DNA of 64,000 bases from Cryptomeria japonica. Lineage: Eukaryota > Streptophyta > Pinopsida > Cupressales > Cupressaceae. Below, piece by piece: positions 59,220 through 64,000 of the stretch. The first letter of the stretch is position 1, and each line of letters begins with the position of its first letter. Under the pieces are notes generated by a model. That model had not been told where the DNA came from and did not search any database. It was given only the letters and a program-made list of their open reading frames with translations. The DNA is taken from the NCBI RefSeq assembly GCF_030272615.1, contig NC_081405.1:472428008-472492007 (forward strand), in the 5' to 3' direction. Position numbers and translations under genes: made by a program.

Positions 59220-59295
59220 TCTTTCAAGGATAGAGATCCATAAGGAATTAGATACATCCTTAACAGTCAGGGGGAGACCAAGATAGATACATTAC

Positions 59296-59479
59296 TTGAA
59301 AAAATATTTATTTCTATTATAATTAAAAAAATTAATTTCATAATTTTTAATAGATTTTATGTATATGATAATAATATGAGACTTTGTCATGTCATTATGG
59401 AAAGTCTACAACATACCAACTTTTTAGATTTGTAATGAGTTTCACTTGTTGCCCCTCTATGCAGTTATTTATTATATTG
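59296..59479. repeat. Host repeat unit, right half of copy 2
   Basis: Matches 54461-54645 with scattered substitutions, including TAATATGAGACTTTGTCATG and CACTTGTTGCCCCTCTATGC. Confidence 0.85.
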
Positions 59480-60363
59480 CAACTTAGACACTAAGCTATA
59501 CTAGCAATGAAGAAATGAACCTAAATAATCCAAAGGATATAGACTATTACAAAGCAAAATATTACATATTTAATTGAAATACCTGTTGTTGAAGAGTTTT
59601 CTTTCAGTTGGTAAGTTTGAATAATGCACTGCATAGGTATTTATTAAATGTTTAGGCAGCGGTTAAGGGTAGTTAGCATTAACTTATTCTATGCTTTAAT
59701 TTCCTCATTTGTCTCTATTTGTAGATGTGTCACCTATGTTTTAGGTTTCAATAATTAGTTTCTTCTATGTTTGGGCATGCATGAAACATATGTGGCAGTT
59801 TTTCGTTACATTTAATTAATTGTCAGCTACAGATGAGTCACCATCTTTTTAATTTCCCATAATTATTTTCCCCAGTTGTGGTTAAATTTGATTAACTTCC
59901 ACTCATATTTGTCTCTCATTTTTGGTTAAGTTTAATTAACTTCCACTCATGGCTTTTACCTATTTTTAGGCACATTCTATTTTCATGTGTGAGACAACTA
60001 TTATGGGAAGATGTGGATTGGCAAGTCCACTTAAAACAAAGCCTATTGAGTAATTAATAAATTAATTTTCCACCAATCACGAGATATTATTATTTATTTA
60101 TTTTAAAAATGAAATTTAATAAAGTTAACATGTGAAATGTTTAACTTTATAATTTATCAAAGTTATTTTTTGTAATTCTATTGGCTAAAATCATATGGTG
60201 TTATAGAAGTAGACTTTTGGAATTTGTAATCGTGAGAATTTTTTAAGCCATCAATTGTCCTCCACTATGCATGATTTATTACTTGTAATATTTATAGCCA
60301 CATATTTTTATAGTTTAATGTTTGATGTTAGAGTTTAATTTTTTAATTTTTATAGTTTATGTT
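59480..60363. other. AT-rich intergenic sequence
   Basis: Contains a short internal duplication around TTTGATTAACTTCCACTCAT (59888 and 59932). No coding or element signal. Confidence 0.5.
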
Positions 60364-60381
60364 AAAAATTAATCAAAATAT

Positions 60382-60494
60382 GCCAATAGTGGCATGCTGT
60401 GATGGTTAAGATGTTGTGTTGTTCTTGCCATCAAGGTTCAAATTCCACTAGTTCATAGCTCCGGGTTAAAAGCATTTACCCCTTTAAAAAAATA
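60382..60494 (+). mobile_element. tRNA-derived SINE with 18-bp target duplication
   Basis: 113 bp. B-box-like GGTTCAAATTCC at 60435-60446 and an A-box-like TGGCATG..GATGG upstream (60390-60405) point to RNA polymerase III transcription. A stem-loop GGGTTAAA AGCA TTTACCC (60463-60481) precedes an A/T-rich tail. It is flanked by AAAAATTAATCAAAATAT (60364-60381) and the same 18-mer with one change (60495-60512). It cannot fold as a complete tRNA, so it is not a tRNA gene. Confidence 0.8.
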
Positions 60495-60570
60495 AAAAAT
60501 TAATTAAAATATATTTCTAATTTTTTTTATATTAATTTAGAATTAGTTTTATCTTTATATTATTTAAAAA

Positions 60571-62650
60571 AATAATTAAATATTTTTTAGATTTTTCTAA
60601 AATAAGTTATTTTTTTATTGATAATATAGTGATTTTATTAATATTTAAATTTAGATTTACATTGATATTAAGAGTCTAAGATAGTAACAACCACAAAAAC
60701 CCTAACAACCTTTCTAACATAGATCAACATAATGTTTTCTTTCATAGACTGTCATCCGACACACAAAACCCCTATACAGATTATACATGACATCTACTAT
60801 ACAACCATAAATGTATTCAAATTCTTATACAAGATTTGCAACTATCAACAAAATAAAAACATCCAAGAAAAACTAGTCTTTCAAGAACCACAAAACTACA
60901 AAAAACCTATTCTTCAAATAAACCTATTTTTTGCTTTCCCTGAGGGATCCATTGACCCAGTAGTCTTCAAAATTGAGTTTTGTTCAAACTTCACCTTTAC
61001 GCTCCTTTGTTGCACCATCATCCTCATTCTCTTGTTCTGCACAAGCTTCCCCTTCTACTCTTTCATCATACTAGCATTCTCAAGGTCTAGGTTCTTCTCA
61101 CAGAGGTAGTCTTTTAGAGCCTCCCATCCAATGTAATATTTCTCTTTCCTTTTGTCCACATTACTCACCAAACTCTTCCGAATGAAAAGTTGGATCTATG
61201 AGTGTTGGTTGCCAACTTTCAAACAATCTCCCTTTGCAACTAATAATTAAATATTTTTTAGATTTTTCTAAAATAAGTTATTTTTTTATTGATAATATAG
61301 TGATTTTATTAATATTTAAATTTAGATTTACATTGATATTAAGAGTCTAAGATAGTAACAACCACAAAAACCCTAACAACCTTTCTAACATAGATCAACA
61401 TAATGTTTTCTTTCATAGACTGTCATCCGACACACAAAACCCCTATACAGATTATACATGACATCTACTATAAAACCATAAATGTATTCAAATTCTTATA
61501 CAAGATTTGCAACTATCAACAAAATAAAAACATCCAAGAAAAACTAGTCTTTCAAGAACCACAAAACTACAAAAAACCTATTCTTCAAATAAACCTATTT
61601 TTTGCTTTCCCTGAGGGATCCATTGACCCAGTAGTCTTCAAAATTGAGTTTTGTTCAAACTTCACCTTTACGCTCCTTTGTTGCACCATCATCCTCATTC
61701 TCTTGTTCTACACAAGCTTCCCCTTCTACTCTTTCATCATCCTAGCATTGTCAAGGTCTAGGCTCTTCTCACAGAGGTAGTCTTTCAGAGCCTCCCATCC
61801 AATGTAATATTTCTCTTTCCTTTTGTCCACATTACTCACCAAACTCTGCCAAATGAAAAGTTGGATCTATGAGTGTTGGTTGCCAACTTTCAGACAATCT
61901 CCCTTTGCAACTAATAATTAAATATTTTTTAGATTTTTCTAAAATAAGTTATTTTTTTATTGATAATATAGTGATTTTATTAATATTTAAATTTATATTT
62001 ACATTGATATTAAGAGTCTAAGATAGTAACAACCACAAAAACCCTAACAACCTTTCTAACATAGATCAACATAATGTTTTCTTTCATAGACTGTCATCCG
62101 ACACACAAAACCCCTATACATATTATACATGACATATACTATACAACCATAATTGTATTCAACTTCTTATACAAGACTTGCAACTATCAACAAAATAAAA
62201 ACATCCAAGAAAAACCAGTCTTTCAAGAACCACAGAAACTACAAAAAACCTATTCTTCAAATAAACCTATTTTTTGCTTGCCCTGAGGGATCCATTGACT
62301 CAGTAGTCTTCAAAATTGAGCTTTGCTCAAACTTCACCTTTATGCTCCTTTGTTACACCATCATCCTCATTCTCTTGTTCTACACAAGCTTCCCCTTCTA
62401 CTCTTTCATCGCACCAACATTCTCAAGGTCTAGGCTCTTCTCACAGAGGTAGTCTTTTAGAGCCTCTCATCCAATGTAATATTTCTCTTTCCTTTTGTCC
62501 ACATTACTCACCAAACTCTTCCAAATGAAAAGTTGGATCTATGAGTGTTGGTTGCCAACTTTCAGCCAATCTCCCTTTGCAACTAATAATTAAATATTTT
62601 TTAGATTTTTCTAAAATAAGTTTTCTTTTTATTGATAAAATAGTGATTTT
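60571..62650. repeat. 671-bp tandem repeat, three full copies plus a fragment
   Basis: Copies start at 60571, 61242, 61913 and 62584 (AATAATTAAATATTTTTTAG). The fourth is cut after about 65 bp by LINE C. Copies 1 and 2 are almost identical, copy 3 slightly more different. Each holds an open frame of up to 125 codons on the plus strand and, on the minus strand, a Lys/Glu-rich frame (KRKEKYYIGWEALKDYLCEK...) with two stops shared by the copies. The minus-strand frame looks more like real protein, so the repeat may derive from an exon of a gene. Confidence 0.92.
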
Positions 62651-62667
62651 TTTTTTTTTTTGATAAA

Positions 62668-62683
62668 AGTGGAATACTCCACT
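62668..62683 (-). other. 3' stem-loop of LINE C
   Basis: AGTGGA ATAC TCCACT. The stem differs from that of LINE A at two base pairs, both changed on both sides. Confidence 0.65.
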
Positions 62684-63111
62684 AATTTTATTAATATATA
62701 TATATTTTTAATTTTTACATAGGATTCAAAGGGCATACCAGAGGAAAGAACTTTGGAAAGAAAACCTCCGATCATAGCTCATAAAAGAAACCTATAGCAA
62801 CCTCCTAAAAGTTTATACAATCAGCCGCGTAGAAAGTGCGGTCACCTATAATATCAGCTTTACATAGAGGCCATATGGTGCTTAACATACCCAACAGATA
62901 ATTCTTCAAAAAATAAACTTCTCTGCTTGCTAATAAAGGAAGGAGACAGATGAAGCCGTAGTCCTGCTCAAAAACCTGTGGACCAAAATCTTCATGCTCT
63001 CTATTACTTTGTAAAACTTGTGCTATAATGCAAAACCAAGATTCTTTATACCAAGGAGTTCAAGAACCAAGTGCTAGAGCCTTCCAATGGAGGAGATGAA
63101 GGAGGCACCAT

Positions 63112-63777
63112 CTAGATAGGAGAAACCAACACTGGCGAAGCCCGAATGGTGTGCATTGATTCTAAAAGAAAGTGGATTGCTGCAAATATATTGACAGCTG
63201 CAGCCAAACAATCTGGTGAAACATGATCTAGTAGAGCTACCATAGCAAATAATGTATCATCATATGAGTTAGATATCAAACCATTCCTTAAAATTGAAAG
63301 AAGTTCCCCATGCCAACCGGAGGATAGTAACTGAGAACGAGAAATAAAACCAGCATATTAAAAATCACCAAATTCAAAATGGTAATTAGATAATGCACTG
63401 TCCAAATCATCAGTAGTGTAGAAATGGGAGTTGAAATATGCATCAAAAATTGCCCTGACCATAGCAGAATCCAGAAGCACATCCATACAGATTGTGAGAA
63501 ACCGAGATGCAATATCAACAAGAAAACAACTTGTGCTTTTTGCCAGCCATTGCTTTCCCAAAACTTTGCAAAAAGCCAGAGAAAAATCCAGTGAATAAAC
63601 TTGAAACAAACGCCCAAGCTTTTCATCATCCAAAACATAAGAATCTTGGAAATCATAGTATTTGCGAGGCATCAAAATGCGGTAACCCACTAATTCCATC
63701 AAGAAAGATAATGCAAAGCCAAGAGAAAGCACAGGTATAAAGAGCTCAATATCATCATAAGATAGCAACACAACCAC
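63112..63777 (-). pseudogene. LINE C ORF downstream of RNase H (about 222 codons, one stop)
   Basis: Frame 63777-63358, a TAA, then open to TAG 63112. It contains a hydrophobic N-terminal segment (LFIPVLSLGFALSFLMEL), YRILMPRKYYDFQD, DDEKLGR, LTICMDVLLDSAMVRAIFD and LDSALSNYHFEFGDF, each matching a block of the LINE A ORF in the same order. After the stop it continues YAGFISRSQLLSSGWHGELL, matching YGGFMSLDELLTNGWCGEIL in LINE A. Function unknown; the shared hydrophobic start could anchor or target the protein. Confidence 0.65.
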
Positions 63778-64000
63778 GAAAGGTCAGCACAATAACTATT
63801 ACCTCAAGCAAGCCCAAAAAAGATACGTGCAAAACAACAACAAGAAGCCGCCACCTTATTTAAAAAATGATGACAATATCCACACGCTACACAAAGCCAT
63901 AAATAAAAAACATGCCAAGCAATAAACCAAGATATCCACATGAGAGAGATCTCCCAAATGGATCAAGAAAACTCAAAAATCTGCCACCACTTGGAAAGGA

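Larger units (their letters stand above)
55010..59295 (-). mobile_element. LINE B: 5'-truncated L1-type LINE with a long extra 3' ORF
   Basis: Minus-strand order: reverse transcriptase end (59219-58723), zf-RVT region (58596-58132), RNase H (about 57800-57345), a long extra ORF (57397-55170), stem-loop at 55026-55041 and A-rich tail. The 5' end lies within ORF2. Its family differs from LINE A. Both flanks belong to one host repeat unit. Confidence 0.85.
62647..64000 (-). mobile_element. LINE C: 3' end of a LINE related to LINE A, leaves the window
   Basis: A T15 run (62647-62661, the poly-A tail on the minus strand) is followed by a stem-loop (62668-62683) and sequence matching the LINE A 3' end (GGATTCAAAGGGCATACCA at 62712 versus 45299). 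Inserted into the fourth copy of the 671-bp repeat. The extra ORF lies at 63777-63112; 63780-64000 corresponds to the inter-ORF region. Confidence 0.85.

Noticed and set aside
60382..60494. Functional tRNA gene
   Set aside because: Only promoter-like boxes are tRNA-like; no cloverleaf, and the tail plus target duplication identify a SINE.
61403..61780. Plus-strand 125-codon membrane-like protein in the 671-bp repeat
   Set aside because: Composition (Phe, Ile, Leu, Ser on this strand) is what the complement of a Lys/Glu-rich coding strand gives; the minus strand is the more plausible coding strand.

Overview
The window looks like intergenic DNA from a large, repeat-rich plant nuclear genome. 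It is AT-rich and contains plant-type L1 LINEs with an added RNase H domain, DUF4283-type LINE ORF1s, an LTR element primed by initiator-Met tRNA, a second LTR family with a tRNA-Asp-like primer site, and a tRNA-derived SINE. I infer a seed plant with a big genome, possibly a gymnosperm, but the sequence does not prove the species. I found no intact host gene, rRNA gene, functional tRNA gene or true CRISPR array. Nearly all coding sequence belongs to decayed mobile elements, so most CDS-like regions are entered as pseudogenes.

Layout. 95-10073 is the 3' end of a LINE (LINE D, + strand) split by a complete but pol-less LTR retrotransposon (503-8558). That element has a gag-like ORF with five zinc-knuckle units and a second ORF of about 1,100 codons of unknown function. 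10074-13900 holds a C-tract, the end of a large-LTR family and GT/AT microsatellites. 13907-15860 is a decayed multi-exon gene of unknown function. 16421-17520 is a satellite of about 359 bp in three copies. 18100-33537 (- strand) is one decayed DDE-transposase-like gene, invaded by an LTR element, tandemly duplicated together with part of it, then invaded again by a 4.3-kb solo LTR with a perfect 5-bp target duplication. 33706-34690 holds palindromes and GA/AT repeats. 36500-39040 ends in a gypsy-like 3' terminus and LTR. 39500-41090 is an ORF1-only LINE. 44121-44622 is an array of about ten regularly spaced palindromes. 45234-54317 (LINE A, -) is a full-length LINE with a solo LTR in its reverse transcriptase. 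55010-59295 (LINE B, -) is 5'-truncated. 60382-60494 is a SINE with an 18-bp target duplication. 60571-62650 is a 671-bp tandem repeat cut by a further LINE 3' end (LINE C, -) that runs off the window.

How the parts relate. The LINEs carry an extra ORF downstream of RNase H. In LINEs A and C these ORFs are clearly homologous at the protein level although the copies are strongly diverged. LINE B carries a longer, different ORF whose layout (globular domain, acidic/basic Ser-rich linker, coiled coil) resembles the unknown ORF of the LTR element at 3637-7019. The LINE 3' ends carry short stem-loops; A and C share one type with compensatory changes, B and D share another. The most promising undescribed items are these post-RNase H ORFs, the unknown ORF of the pol-less LTR element, and the palindrome array. 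All alignments were done by eye.
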